Source: Myxococcales bacterium (lineage in GTDB: Bacteria > Lernaellota > Lernaellaia > Lernaellales > Lernaellaceae). From it: a stretch of 34,018 nucleotides of DNA. Below the pieces are notes generated by a model, which saw only the letters and a program-made list of their open reading frames with translations, had not been told where the DNA came from and made no database searches. Below are positions 1-8,386 of this stretch, in pieces. Position numbers and translations under genes: made by a program. The DNA lies in contig JAAYVF010000132.1 in assembly GCA_012517325.1 (NCBI GenBank), positions 73,665 through 107,682 of the forward strand. The letters run 5' to 3'. Position 1 is the stretch's first letter, and every line of letters begins with the position of its first letter.

Positions 1-65
1 TTTTTCTTGTCTTCCATAATCCGCCGCACGCGCAGCAGCGCGGCCAGCTTGAATTTTTTTGCCAT
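1..65 (-). CDS. fliJ: FliJ, N-terminal fragment (cut by window edge)
   Basis: An ATG at 65 reading leftward opens a frame beginning MAKKFKLAALLRVRRIMEDK, which runs off the window after 21 codons. FliJ is a small coiled-coil chaperone and escort protein of the flagellar type III export ATPase complex. Its N-terminus typically starts with a basic F-x-L-x-x-L-L-x-x-R pattern like this one. The gene lies 26 bp after the fliI stop, which is the usual fliH-fliI-fliJ order. The call depends on the short N-terminus and on context. Confidence 0.75.
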   Translation of the reverse strand, partial: MAKKFKLAALLRVRRIMEDKK

Positions 66-91
66 CGCCCTTCACCCGGCCTTCCGGCGGC

Positions 92-1489
92 TCAGCCGCG
101 CGCCGGCGGCTGGTTTTCCTTCCCGGTTTTCTTGACCCATGGGGGCGGATTCTGGCGAAAGATCTGCGCCATGCCCATCAAGGTATCCTGCATCGTGACG
201 CGGTCGGTGATGCCTTGCCGCAGGAAACCGCGCACCGCGTCGATGACGGTGATCGCGTAATCGATCCGCGGATTGGCGCCTTTTTGGTACGCGCCGATGT
301 TGATCAAATCCTCGGCCTCGGTGTAAACGGCCAGGAGTTCGCGAATCCACGCCGCCCACTCCATCTGTTGCCGCGAAACGATGTCGCCCATCACGCGGCT
401 CGTGCTGTTGAGAATGTCGATCGCCGGAAAATGGTTGCGCGCCGCCAGTTCGCGGCTGAGAAACACGTGGCCGTCGAGGATCGACCGCGCGGCGTCGCCG
501 ATCGGGTCGTTGATGTCGTCGGCCTCGACCAGGACGGTATAGATGCCGGTAAGCGAGCCGCCCCGTTCGTCGTTGCCGATCCGCTCCAACAGGCTGGGCA
601 GCAGGGCGAACACGCTGGGCGTATACCCCTTGTTGGTGGGGGGCTCGCCGATCGCCAGGCCGATTTCCCGCCGCGCCATGGCCAAACGGGTCAGGCTGTC
701 CATCATGAACAGCACCTTGGCGCCTTGGGAGCGGAAATACTCCGCCATCGTGGTGGCCAGGTAGCCGGCGCGAAGGCGTTCGAGCGCGGTGCGATCGGAG
801 GTGGCGCAGACTACCACGCTGTGCTTCAGGCCCTCCAGGCTCAGATCGCGATCGAGGAATTCCCGCACCTCGCGGCCGCGTTCGCCGATCAGCGCGATCA
901 CGTTGACGTCGGCCTCGGTATTGCGCGCGATCATGCCCAACAGCACGCTTTTGCCCACGCCCGAACCGGCGAAGATACCGATTTTCTGCCCCTGCCCGAC
1001 CGTCAGAATCCCGTTCATCGAACGGACGCCCAGATCGAGCGATTTGGTGATGCGCTGGCGGTTGACGGGATTGAGCGGCTGGCCGTAGATCGGCAGCCGT
1101 TTGCTGCCCTGCGGCGCCGGTTTGCCGTCCATCGGCTGGCCCAACCCGTTGACGATCCGGCCCAGAAAGGCGTCGCCGACCGGCACGGTCGGACTGCGGC
1201 GCGCCTTTTCCACGCGGCTTCCCGGGCTGACGTTGTAGACGTGCTGCAGCGGCATGAGTTGCACCGACCGCTCGTCGAAACCGACGATTTCGGCGATGAT
1301 CGGCGCGGCTTCCCGGCCGTCCGGCTGCCGGGGATAAATGCGGCAGATGCCGCCGACCGGCGCGCGCGGGCCGGTGGCTTCGATCAGCAGGCCGACGATC
1401 CGTTCGACGTAGCCGTTGACGCTGATCACCTCCGCCGCGTCCACGGATTGCTGAAACGGCGACCAGTCGTATGGCGGCCGCGGAATCAT
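92..1489 (-). CDS. fliI: Flagellar type III export ATPase FliI
   Basis: This 465-residue protein is full length for FliI, the cytoplasmic hexameric ATPase that energises unfolding and release of flagellar export substrates. It is related to the F1 beta subunit. An N-terminal beta-barrel region (about 20-95) precedes a Walker A GSGVGKS at 175-181. The central segment carries the Walker B hydrophobic stretch ending MMDS, the family-typical MARREIGLAIGEPP stretch, and the DDINDPIGDAARSILDGH block. Its ATG immediately follows the fliH stop codon (TAAATG), so translation is probably coupled. It belongs to the flgC-to-fliJ operon. The identity is unambiguous. Confidence 0.97.
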   Translation of the reverse strand: MIPRPPYDWSPFQQSVDAAEVISVNGYVERIVGLLIEATGPRAPVGGICRIYPRQPDGREAAPIIAEIVGFDERSVQLMPLQHVYNVSPGSRVEKARRSPTVPVGDAFLGRIVNGLGQPMDGKPAPQGSKRLPIYGQPLNPVNRQRITKSLDLGVRSMNGILTVGQGQKIGIFAGSGVGKSVLLGMIARNTEADVNVIALIGERGREVREFLDRDLSLEGLKHSVVVCATSDRTALERLRAGYLATTMAEYFRSQGAKVLFMMDSLTRLAMARREIGLAIGEPPTNKGYTPSVFALLPSLLERIGNDERGGSLTGIYTVLVEADDINDPIGDAARSILDGHVFLSRELAARNHFPAIDILNSTSRVMGDIVSRQQMEWAAWIRELLAVYTEAEDLINIGAYQKGANPRIDYAITVIDAVRGFLRQGITDRVTMQDTLMGMAQIFRQNPPPWVKKTGKENQPPARG

Positions 1490-2098
1490 TTAAAGATCCT
1501 CGGCGCGGAAGAGTTCGTCGAGCGCGTGTTCGAGCGACGCCCCGACGAAACCCTGCGGATATTCGACCCGGCACCCGCCGGAAGGAACGCCCGGGTCGGC
1601 GACGATCGTCACCTTTTGCATCTCGCGAATCCGGGTGAATTCGTCGCCGAACCGCGAGACGGTGTCGTATTCCTGCGGATTGATCCGGATCGTCACCTCC
1701 CATTTTTTATCGACTTCGGCCATGGCGGCGCGCACGATTTTGACCAGGATTTCGTTATCCTGCGCCAAGACCGTGTGCAGCACCTTCGCCGCGATGGCGC
1801 GCACCAGCTCGACGATGTCCGGCTCCATCGCCTCGAGCGTCGTTAAAAGCAGGCGATTGAATTCCTCGACCGCGGCGACCATCCCGTCGACGTTCGGCTG
1901 GGCTTTCGCCATGCCCATTTTCACGCCGGCCTGTTCGCCCTGGGCGAACCCCTGCTCGTAGGCGACTTGCTCAATCTTGTCGGCGTTGCGCTTGGCTTCG
2001 TCGATCATCCGCTTGGCTTCGGCGCGGGCCCGTTCGAGGATGGACTCGGCCGTTTCGCGACCGCCGAAGTCCTGGAAGGTGACTTTCTTTAAGCTCAT
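1490..2098 (-). CDS. fliH: Flagellar export ATPase regulator FliH
   Basis: This 202-residue protein is the predicted FliH, the stator-like partner that holds FliI at the export gate and C-ring. It has a charged helical N-terminal half (about 15-60, rich in A/E/R/K) with a G-x-x-x-G-like stretch near 50-62. The C-terminal half ends in the FliH/YscL signature DPGVPSGGCRVEYPQGFVGA, followed by a terminal helix. It sits between fliG and fliI, 24 bp after the fliG stop and directly abutting fliI. Length, motif and position agree. FliH diverges strongly between phyla, so the call leans partly on synteny. Confidence 0.92.
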   Translation of the reverse strand: MSLKKVTFQDFGGRETAESILERARAEAKRMIDEAKRNADKIEQVAYEQGFAQGEQAGVKMGMAKAQPNVDGMVAAVEEFNRLLLTTLEAMEPDIVELVRAIAAKVLHTVLAQDNEILVKIVRAAMAEVDKKWEVTIRINPQEYDTVSRFGDEFTRIREMQKVTIVADPGVPSGGCRVEYPQGFVGASLEHALDELFRAEDL

Positions 2099-2122
2099 CG
2101 GCGTTTGGTCCTATCCCCCCTG

Positions 2123-3121
2123 CTAAACGAACATATCCTCGCCGCCGCGGCCGGTGACGACGATCTTGCCTTCGGTTTCGAGGCGGCGCGCGACGCGCAC
2201 GACCATCGATTGCGCTTTCTCCACGTCGGCGATCCGCACCGGACCGCGCGCCTCCATGTCTTCCTGGATCATCTCGGCGGCGCGGGTGGAGATGTTGCGG
2301 AAGATCTTGTTCTTGACCTCCTCGCTGGCCATCTTCAGCGCCACCGCCAGGTCGTCGTTCGAGGTTTCCTTCAAAATGGCCTGGATGCCGCGATCGTCGA
2401 CGTTGAGCAGATCCTCGAACACGAACATGTGCTGGCCGATCTGTTCGGCCAGGTCGGGATCTTCCTCTTCCAGCTTGCGCATGATCTCGTTCGCCGCGCT
2501 CTTTTTCATCTGGTTGAGGATTTCCGCCGCCGGCTTGACGCCGCCCGAACTCTCGGCGACGTCGATCGAGAAGGTGGACAGCTCGCGCCCCAGCGCGTCG
2601 ACCACTTCCTCCAAGGCGCCGGGGAGCACCGAGTCCATGCGGGCGACGCGGCGCAGCACCTCGAATTGCATGTCCTCGGGCAGGTTGGCGACGATTTCCG
2701 CGGTGGTCGTGGACGGCAACTGCGAAAGGATGAAGGCGATGGTCTGCGGGTGTTCCTTTTTGATCAGGTTGAAAATCGCCTTCGGGTCGTAGCGGCGGAT
2801 CTGCTCCAACTGCTGCTCGATGACCAGGCGCTGCAAAATCGTCTGGGCCTTGGCGGGTTCGAGGGCTTGGTGCACGACGTTTTCGATGAACTCCTTGCCC
2901 GACTTGCTGATGTAGCCTTCCGACGCCAGCCGCTCGCTGAACTCGTCGAGCACCTTCTGCATGTCGTCCGGCGTGATGTCGCCCAGCTTGGGCACCGCCG
3001 AAATGACCAGGCGGATTTCGTCCTCCGCCAACCGTTTGAAAACGTCGGCCGCGATCTCCTCGCCCAGGAACATGAGCAAGGCCGCCGCCTTTTCCACGCC
3101 GGTCAGCTTTCGGTCAAGCAT
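2123..3121 (-). CDS. fliG: Flagellar motor switch protein FliG
   Basis: This 332-residue protein has the normal FliG length. FliG forms the torque-generating upper part of the C-ring, binding FliF through its N-terminus, FliM through the middle domain and MotA through the C-terminus. It starts MLDRKLTGVEKAAALLMFLG and carries the middle-domain EHPQTIAFILSQL block (about 130-143). The C-terminal charged torque helix region includes DDRGIQAILKE and the RGPVRIADVEKAQ segment. The start ATG overlaps the fliF stop region by 8 bp (3114-3121), so translation is coupled. Identification is secure from motif content and neighbours. Confidence 0.97.
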   Translation of the reverse strand: MLDRKLTGVEKAAALLMFLGEEIAADVFKRLAEDEIRLVISAVPKLGDITPDDMQKVLDEFSERLASEGYISKSGKEFIENVVHQALEPAKAQTILQRLVIEQQLEQIRRYDPKAIFNLIKKEHPQTIAFILSQLPSTTTAEIVANLPEDMQFEVLRRVARMDSVLPGALEEVVDALGRELSTFSIDVAESSGGVKPAAEILNQMKKSAANEIMRKLEEEDPDLAEQIGQHMFVFEDLLNVDDRGIQAILKETSNDDLAVALKMASEEVKNKIFRNISTRAAEMIQEDMEARGPVRIADVEKAQSMVVRVARRLETEGKIVVTGRGGEDMFV

Positions 3122-4787
3122 TGCGTTCCCCCTCCTTGATCCAGCGACGAATCATCAGGGTCACCGCCTCGCTGTCGCGGGAGGCCGTTTCGAGCAGATC
3201 GGCTTTCTGCCGGTTCAGCCGGCCCATGCGCTCGGCCATGGTGATTTCCTTCGGTCCGGCTTCCTCGGCCGGCACGGCTTCCTCGGCGGCGACGCCCGGC
3301 CCCAGTCGGCCGGCCAGCCGGGCTTCGATTTCGCCGACGGTGGCGCCGGCCAGCAATTCGGCGGGCATGCCCAACTGCGATTCGAGCGACGGTTCGGTGG
3401 TCAGCCAGCGCAGGAGCGGCCGGACGATGAAGAGCAGGAACAACACCACGCCGAGCACCGCCAGGCCGTAATTGACGAAGCGGATGATGTAATCCATTTT
3501 TTCATAGGGCGATTCCAACGCGCCGGCTTCCTCGGTGACGAAGGGAATGTTGGCCACCTCGATCTGGTCGCCGCGCTGCTCGTTGTAGCCGACGACCTTC
3601 TTGACGATCTCGGTGAACGTCGCCATTTCCTCCTCGGAGCGCGGCACGAATTCCATTTTCTTCTTGCCTTCCCCCTCGACTTCCTTGTAGGTGCCGTCGA
3701 TCAGCACCGCGACCGACAGCTTCTTGATCGCGCCGCCCGCCTGGCTGATCGTCGAGGTCGTGCGGCTGATTTCGTAGTTGACGGTTTCCTGCTTTTTATT
3801 CGATTTGGACTGGTTCTGCGCGCCTTCGGCGTAGTTGGTTTCGGGCACGTTCGACTCGGCGCCCGGGAACGAGGAGGTGTTGGTTTCGCTGGCGGTGTTG
3901 TCGGCGACCACGGTCTGCTGGCTGCGCACGACCTGTTCGTCGGGGTTGTAGCGTTCCTCGACTTTCTGCACGTTCTCGCGGTCGAGCACCACGTGCACCC
4001 GCGCCGCCACCTTTTCCGGCCCGACGCTCCGGGCCAGCAGCGTTTCGATGTTCTGCTCGGTCTGCTTTTCCAGCTTGCGGGTCTTGTCTTCCAGGTCGCC
4101 CGCGCCGCCCATCGCGTCGTCCTTGGGCTTGGACAAGACGTGGCCCTTCTGGTCGATGATGGTCACGTTGTTGCTGTCCAGGCCCTCGACGCTGGAGGAA
4201 ACGAGAAAGACGATGCCGCTGATCTGCTCGTCGGTGAGCTTCGCGTTGGCGGCCAGCGTCAGCACGACCGAGGCCGTCGCCTGCTTTTTATCCTCGATGA
4301 ACAAGGTTTCTTCCGGCAGCGCCAGGTGAACGCGGCAGGCCTCGACGGGGCTGAGTTCCTTGATCGTGCGCGCCAATTCGCCCTGCAAGGCGCGCAGCTT
4401 GGCGATCTTCAATTGGGCGTCGGTCAGACCCAGGCCCTTGCGGTCGAACAGTTCGTAGCCGACGACGCCGCCGGAGGGCAGGCCGGCGTTGGCCAGCGAC
4501 ATTTTCGCCTCGTAATAGTTTTTATCGGGGACGCTGATCGAGGTGCCGTCGCGGTCCAACTTGTAGGGAATCCGGTTTTCCTTCAGGTGACTGACCACGG
4601 CATTGGCGTCTTCCACGGCCAGGTCGGCGTACAGGGTCTTGTACTCGGCGCGGCCGGCCCACCAGACCAGGAAGGAAAAAATCGCGGTCATCAGCAGGAA
4701 AATCAGGATGAAGCTGATTTTTTTGCCGGTGGACAGTTGTGTCCAGAGATTCTTCAACTGGCCGGGAATCTCGCGGAGAGAAGCCAT
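3114..4787 (-). CDS. fliF: Flagellar MS-ring protein FliF
   Basis: This 557-residue protein is full length for FliF, which builds the membrane-embedded MS ring on which the basal body assembles. A first membrane helix lies at about 24-45 and a second at about 433-457. Between them is the large periplasmic region with the YscJ/FliF-type ring-building domain (SVPDKNYYEAKMSLANAGLP, VEACRVHLALPE). The C-terminal cytoplasmic tail ends in the helical FliG-binding segment (MIRRWIKEGERN). It is preceded by fliE with a 44-bp gap and overlaps fliG by 8 bp. The identity is secure. Confidence 0.97.
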   Translation of the reverse strand: MASLREIPGQLKNLWTQLSTGKKISFILIFLLMTAIFSFLVWWAGRAEYKTLYADLAVEDANAVVSHLKENRIPYKLDRDGTSISVPDKNYYEAKMSLANAGLPSGGVVGYELFDRKGLGLTDAQLKIAKLRALQGELARTIKELSPVEACRVHLALPEETLFIEDKKQATASVVLTLAANAKLTDEQISGIVFLVSSSVEGLDSNNVTIIDQKGHVLSKPKDDAMGGAGDLEDKTRKLEKQTEQNIETLLARSVGPEKVAARVHVVLDRENVQKVEERYNPDEQVVRSQQTVVADNTASETNTSSFPGAESNVPETNYAEGAQNQSKSNKKQETVNYEISRTTSTISQAGGAIKKLSVAVLIDGTYKEVEGEGKKKMEFVPRSEEEMATFTEIVKKVVGYNEQRGDQIEVANIPFVTEEAGALESPYEKMDYIIRFVNYGLAVLGVVLFLLFIVRPLLRWLTTEPSLESQLGMPAELLAGATVGEIEARLAGRLGPGVAAEEAVPAEEAGPKEITMAERMGRLNRQKADLLETASRDSEAVTLMIRRWIKEGERNA

Positions 4788-4831
4788 CTGTGCAACCCTT
4801 TAAATGTTAGACGGACGACGTTTTCGGTCGC

Positions 4832-5149
4832 TCAGACCGACAGGCGCATCACCTCCCGATACGCCTCAATCAATTTATCGCGAATCGCCATTAACGTCCG
4901 GAAGCTGATGTCGGCCTTTTGCAGGGCCAGCATCGCGTCCTGCAGGTTGTCGGCGCGTCCGGTGGCCAATTCGATGATCTGTCGATCGGCCTCTTTTTCC
5001 AGACCGCTGACCTCGGCGATGGCCTTCTTCAACACGTCGTTGAAGTTGACACCCTCGCCTTCGCCCGCCTTGAGGTCGGTTTTCGGGGTCTGCTGCAGTT
5101 GCGGACCGCCGAGCGCTTTGAGTTTGGCGTCCAGGGTGATGTCTTTCAT
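4832..5149 (-). CDS. fliE: Flagellar hook-basal body protein FliE
   Basis: This 105-residue protein matches FliE, the adaptor between the MS ring and the proximal rod, secreted by the flagellar export system. The second half shows the family pattern VNFNDVLKKAIAEVSGLEKE, then LATGRADNLQDAMLALQKAD and a C-terminal helix resembling FlgC and rod proteins (LIEAYREVMRL). No Sec signal peptide is present, as expected. A GGGAG ribosome-binding site precedes the ATG at 5149, 15 bp after the flgC stop. The flgC-fliE-fliF order is canonical. Confidence 0.95.
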   Translation of the reverse strand: MKDITLDAKLKALGGPQLQQTPKTDLKAGEGEGVNFNDVLKKAIAEVSGLEKEADRQIIELATGRADNLQDAMLALQKADISFRTLMAIRDKLIEAYREVMRLSV

Positions 5150-5164
5150 CGATTCATCTCCCTA

Positions 5165-5596
5165 TCAACTCTTGCCCAGATCCAAGGCTTGCTTGTCGAG
5201 GTTCCGGGCGGTTTGCAAGGACGCCAGATTCGCCTCGTAGCTCCGGGCCGCGTTGAGCATGTCGGTCATCTCCTCCACGAGGTTGATGTTCGGCATGGAC
5301 ACGTAGCCCTGCTCGTCGGCGTCGGGATGGCCGGGGTCGTAAACCCACAGCGGCTCCCGATCGGCTCCTTTCACCTGCTCGACCCGAACGGCATACAGTT
5401 TGCGTTGCTGGTCCAATTCGACCTCGAACTCGTTCCCGACGGGAACCGCGGTCAGAATCGGCACCTGGCGCTGGTACGGTTTGCCGTTCGGACCATGGGT
5501 AGTCTGGATGTTAGCCAGGTTCGCGCTGATGACCTGCATGCGGATTCGCTGCGCCTGCAAGCCACTTGCCGCGATGGCCGTTACATTCACCCCCAT
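5165..5596 (-). CDS. flgC: Proximal rod protein FlgC
   Basis: The 143-residue protein starts MGVNVTAIAASGLQAQRIRM and contains the rod-family SANLANIQTTHGPNGKPYQR block. The C-terminal helix NLVEEMTDMLNAARSYEAN is shared by rod and hook proteins. I chose the ATG at 5596 because AAAAGGAGAAGG lies just upstream. The longer possible frame (to 5683) would start inside or before a sigma-54 promoter and adds a hydrophobic extension foreign to FlgC. FlgC forms part of the proximal rod and is exported through the flagellar T3SS. No flgB precedes it, which is unusual because flgB normally leads flgC-fliE. Confidence 0.94.
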   Translation of the reverse strand: MGVNVTAIAASGLQAQRIRMQVISANLANIQTTHGPNGKPYQRQVPILTAVPVGNEFEVELDQQRKLYAVRVEQVKGADREPLWVYDPGHPDADEQGYVSMPNINLVEEMTDMLNAARSYEANLASLQTARNLDKQALDLGKS

Positions 5597-5767
5597 GTCC
5601 TTCTCCTTTTGGGTGCACAGAAAATACGTCCGTCTGGTACCCAGAAGTAGCAAACCGGATGCCAACCCCATCGACCCGAACAAAATGGCGATATCTCTTT
5701 GAATATACTGTATATTTCTAAAACCACCCGCTCCCCGCGGAGCCGAATGGCCGGAAAATATTTCCGC
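5597..5767 (-). promoter_or_regulatory. Intergenic region between the FlrC-like gene and flgC
   Basis: These 171 bp hold the sigma-54 promoter at 5649-5665 and the flgC ribosome-binding site. They also hold a short GC-rich hairpin (GCTCC/GGAGC, about 5729-5742) just after the regulator gene, without a good T-run. An AT-rich block lies around 5697-5717. No flgB-like frame is visible here. Confidence 0.5.
5649..5665 (-). promoter_or_regulatory. Sigma-54 promoter of the flgC-fliE-fliFGHIJ operon
   Basis: TTGGCATCCGGTTTGCT on the minus strand has the invariant GG and GC separated by exactly 10 bp, and it matches most of the consensus TGGCAC-N5-TTGCW. The GC lies about 54 nt upstream of the flgC ATG, which gives a leader of about 40 nt. 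The next gene upstream encodes an FlrC/FleR-like sigma-54 activator, the expected regulator of such a class III promoter. Confidence 0.82.
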
Positions 5768-7138
5768 TTAATCGGCAGCATTGGGCCCTCCCTTGGGCAC
5801 ATCGAAGCCTTCCAGGGCGTATTCCTTCAGCTTGTTGCGCAGGGTCCGGATACTGATGCCCAGCACCTCGGCGGTCTGGGTCCGGTTGCCCCCCAGTTCG
5901 GCCAGGGTCGCCAGGATGGTCCGCCGCTCGATTTCGCGCAGGTTGCGGGAATCCCCGTTGGTCGCCGGCAGGCCGGGTTCGACCTCGCGGCCGCCGATCG
6001 CGCCGTCGAGCACCAGGTCGCCCAGGTCGATCAGCCGTTCGCCGGCCAGCAGCGCCGCCCGCTCCATGACGTTGCGCAATTCGCGGACGTTGCCCTTCCA
6101 GGGATTGGCCAGCAGCATCTGCCGCGCGGCGGGCGTGATCCCGGCGGCGGAGAAAAGTTCGAGGTAAAAATCGGTGAGGGCGACGACGTCCTCGGGGCGT
6201 TCGCGCAGTGGCGGCAGTTCGAGCGGGATGACGGCCAGCCGGTAGTAGAGATCCTCGCGGAATTCGCCGGCCTCGACCTTCTTACGCAGATCGGCGTTGG
6301 TGGTGGCGATGACCCGGATGTTGATCGGCAGCGGCATCGCCCCGCCGACGCGGTCGATTTTGCGCTCTTGCAGGGCCCGGAGCAGCTTGGCTTGCAGCGA
6401 CAGCGACATTTCGCCGATTTCGTCGAGCAGAATGGTGCCGAAATTGGCCAGTTCGAACTTGCCGACCTTCTTCTGCGTGGCGCCGGTGAACGACCCCTTC
6501 TCGTGGCCGAACAGTTCGGATTCCAGCAATTGCTCGGGCAGCGCGGCGCAATTGACCGCCACGAACGGTCCGCGGAAACGCGGGCTTTCGGCATGAATCA
6601 GCCGGGCGACCAGCTCCTTGCCGGTGCCGGACTCGCCGCAGATCAGGATCGTCGCGTCGGCCTTGGCGACCTTGGCGGCGATGACCAGCAGTTTTTGCAG
6701 GCGCGGGTTGCGGGTGATGATCGGCATCGCGCCGTCCTCGGCCACCACCGCCTGCGGCACGGAAAATTTCGCGTCCAGCACGTCGGTGACCGCTTTTTCC
6801 AGCACTTCGACGCTGAACGGCTTGACGATGTAGTCGGAGGCGCCGTTCTTCATCGCCTCGACCGCGCCGCCGATGGTGCCGAAGCCGGTGATGATCAGGA
6901 TCGGCAGATCGGCGTTGCGCTGCCGCGTCTTGAGCAACAAAGTCATGCCGTCCATCCGCGGCATTTTCACGTCGGTGACCATCAGCCGGTACGCCCGCCG
7001 GTCCAGCAATTCCAGGGCCATCTGGCCGTCGACCGCTAAATCCACGCCGAAACCCATGCGGCCCAGCGACAGGCCGAGGGCCTCCCGCATATCGGCATCG
7101 TCATCGACCACCAAGACCCACGCTTTTTCTGCCGTCAT
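5768..7138 (-). CDS. flrC: FlrC/FleR-like sigma-54 response regulator
   Basis: This 456-residue NtrC-family activator has an N-terminal receiver (about 6-120) with the acidic pair at 12-13, phospho-acceptor D56 in MVTDVKMP and conserved K106. The AAA+ domain has Walker A GESGTGKE (168-175), the sigma-54 contact loop GSFTGA (215-220) and a Walker B ending LLDE. The C-terminal Fis-type helix-turn-helix is NRTQTAEVLGISIRTLRNKL. The cognate kinase gene ends 6 bp upstream. Flagellar genes with a sigma-54 promoter follow directly, so the likely role is class III activation like Vibrio FlrC or Pseudomonas FleR. All catalytic residues are intact. The symbol is by analogy. Confidence 0.88.
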   Translation of the reverse strand: MTAEKAWVLVVDDDADMREALGLSLGRMGFGVDLAVDGQMALELLDRRAYRLMVTDVKMPRMDGMTLLLKTRQRNADLPILIITGFGTIGGAVEAMKNGASDYIVKPFSVEVLEKAVTDVLDAKFSVPQAVVAEDGAMPIITRNPRLQKLLVIAAKVAKADATILICGESGTGKELVARLIHAESPRFRGPFVAVNCAALPEQLLESELFGHEKGSFTGATQKKVGKFELANFGTILLDEIGEMSLSLQAKLLRALQERKIDRVGGAMPLPINIRVIATTNADLRKKVEAGEFREDLYYRLAVIPLELPPLRERPEDVVALTDFYLELFSAAGITPAARQMLLANPWKGNVRELRNVMERAALLAGERLIDLGDLVLDGAIGGREVEPGLPATNGDSRNLREIERRTILATLAELGGNRTQTAEVLGISIRTLRNKLKEYALEGFDVPKGGPNAAD

Positions 7139-7144
7139 TGTTCG

Positions 7145-8386
7145 TTAACCCGGTATCGTTATGGTGAATGTGGCCCCCTGGCCTTCCACGCTGTCGACCT
7201 CGATCGCGCCGTTGTGCGCCTTGACGATATTGTGCACCAGCGCCAGCCCCAGGCCGGTGCCGCGCTCCTTCGTGGTGAAAAACGGATTGAAAATCCGTTC
7301 GCGCACCGCGACGGAAATGCCCGGCCCGGTATCGCTGACCGCCACCCGCCACCACGGCGCCTCGCCGGCGGCCGCGCGACAAGCCGCGATCCGCAACACG
7401 CCGCCGCTCTTCATCGCCTGCACGGCGTTGATCATCAGGTTCAGCATCGCCTGCCGCCACAGCTCGGGATCGACGTAGACGACCTCGGCGCCCGGCTGCA
7501 GATCGACGATCACCTCGACCCCGTGCCGCGCGAATTGCTGATCCAGATCGGCGACGGCGTCGGCCATCAACCGCTGAAAATCGACCGGCTGAATCACCGG
7601 ATCGGCGCCCTTGGCGAACGACAGCAGGTTCCCGATGATCAGGTTCAGGCTCTTGATGCCCTGCTGCACCTTGCCGGCCAATTCGGCCTTGTCAGGCAGA
7701 TCCTGCAGATCGCGCTTGAGCAGCGACGCGAACAATTCGATGCTGCCCATCGGGTTGCGGATCTGGTGCACGATCTGCACCGCCATCTCGCCCATCGCCG
7801 CCAGGCGCTGGTTGCGTTCGGCCGCCTGCCGCCGCTGCACCGTTTCGGTGACGTCGTCGGCCAACAGAATCCGGCCTTCGCCCGCGCCGACCCCGCGCAT
7901 CGGGTGGGTGGAAACGCGTAACACCCGGCCGGTGGGATCGTCGGGATCGCCGATTTCCGTTTCGGCCAGCAGCGTCGCGTGGTTGCGCAAAACCTCCAGG
8001 CCGGACAGATCGCGGAAGCGAACCGCGAACAACTCCACCATGGTCATGCCGGCGGCCTGGGACTCGTCGATCCCGAACAGTTCCTCGCCGGATTGATTCA
8101 GGCGGGCCAGCCGGCCTTGTTCGTCGAACACCGCGACCGCGACGCCCAGGCTGGCCAGGACGTCGGCCAGTTGCCCGCGCGCCCGTTCGGTAGCCACCAA
8201 CTGCGCCGAAAGCTCCCGGTTTTTTTCCTCCAATTCGAGATTGAGCATCTCGACCTTGGCCTGCAGTTCGCCGTAAGCCTTCTCCATCGCCTTGCTGGTG
8301 AGCATGAACTGCTCGAAGGCTTCCTGCAGCAGGTGCGGATCCACCTGTTCCTCGGGACGAACTTTCAGCAACGGCTTCTCCGTCAC
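7145..8386 (-). CDS. flrB: FlrB/FleS-like soluble sensor histidine kinase
   Basis: This 413-residue cytoplasmic kinase has no membrane helix. A coiled-coil segment (about 33-75) leads into a PAS domain (about 72-185). HisKA follows with the phospho-acceptor in QIVHQIRNPMGS (H207). The HATPase domain has N-box residues N316/N320, DTGPG at 352-356 and GTGLGLAL at 376-383. I set the start at a GTG at 8386 that overlaps the upstream gene's TGA (GTGA, 4 bp). Longer frames run 315 bp back into the TPR gene and look like noise. PAS plus HisKA without transmembrane segments, next to an FlrC-like regulator, matches FlrB/FleS. Confidence 0.87.
   Translation of the reverse strand: MTEKPLLKVRPEEQVDPHLLQEAFEQFMLTSKAMEKAYGELQAKVEMLNLELEEKNRELSAQLVATERARGQLADVLASLGVAVAVFDEQGRLARLNQSGEELFGIDESQAAGMTMVELFAVRFRDLSGLEVLRNHATLLAETEIGDPDDPTGRVLRVSTHPMRGVGAGEGRILLADDVTETVQRRQAAERNQRLAAMGEMAVQIVHQIRNPMGSIELFASLLKRDLQDLPDKAELAGKVQQGIKSLNLIIGNLLSFAKGADPVIQPVDFQRLMADAVADLDQQFARHGVEVIVDLQPGAEVVYVDPELWRQAMLNLMINAVQAMKSGGVLRIAACRAAAGEAPWWRVAVSDTGPGISVAVRERIFNPFFTTKERGTGLGLALVHNIVKAHNGAIEVDSVEGQGATFTITIPG

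Noticed and set aside
59-1846. Long plus-strand frame of 595 codons opposite fliI and fliH
   Set aside because: It is an antisense shadow produced by GC-rich codons of fliI/fliH. It has His/Arg/Asp-rich composition, no family motifs and no RBS.
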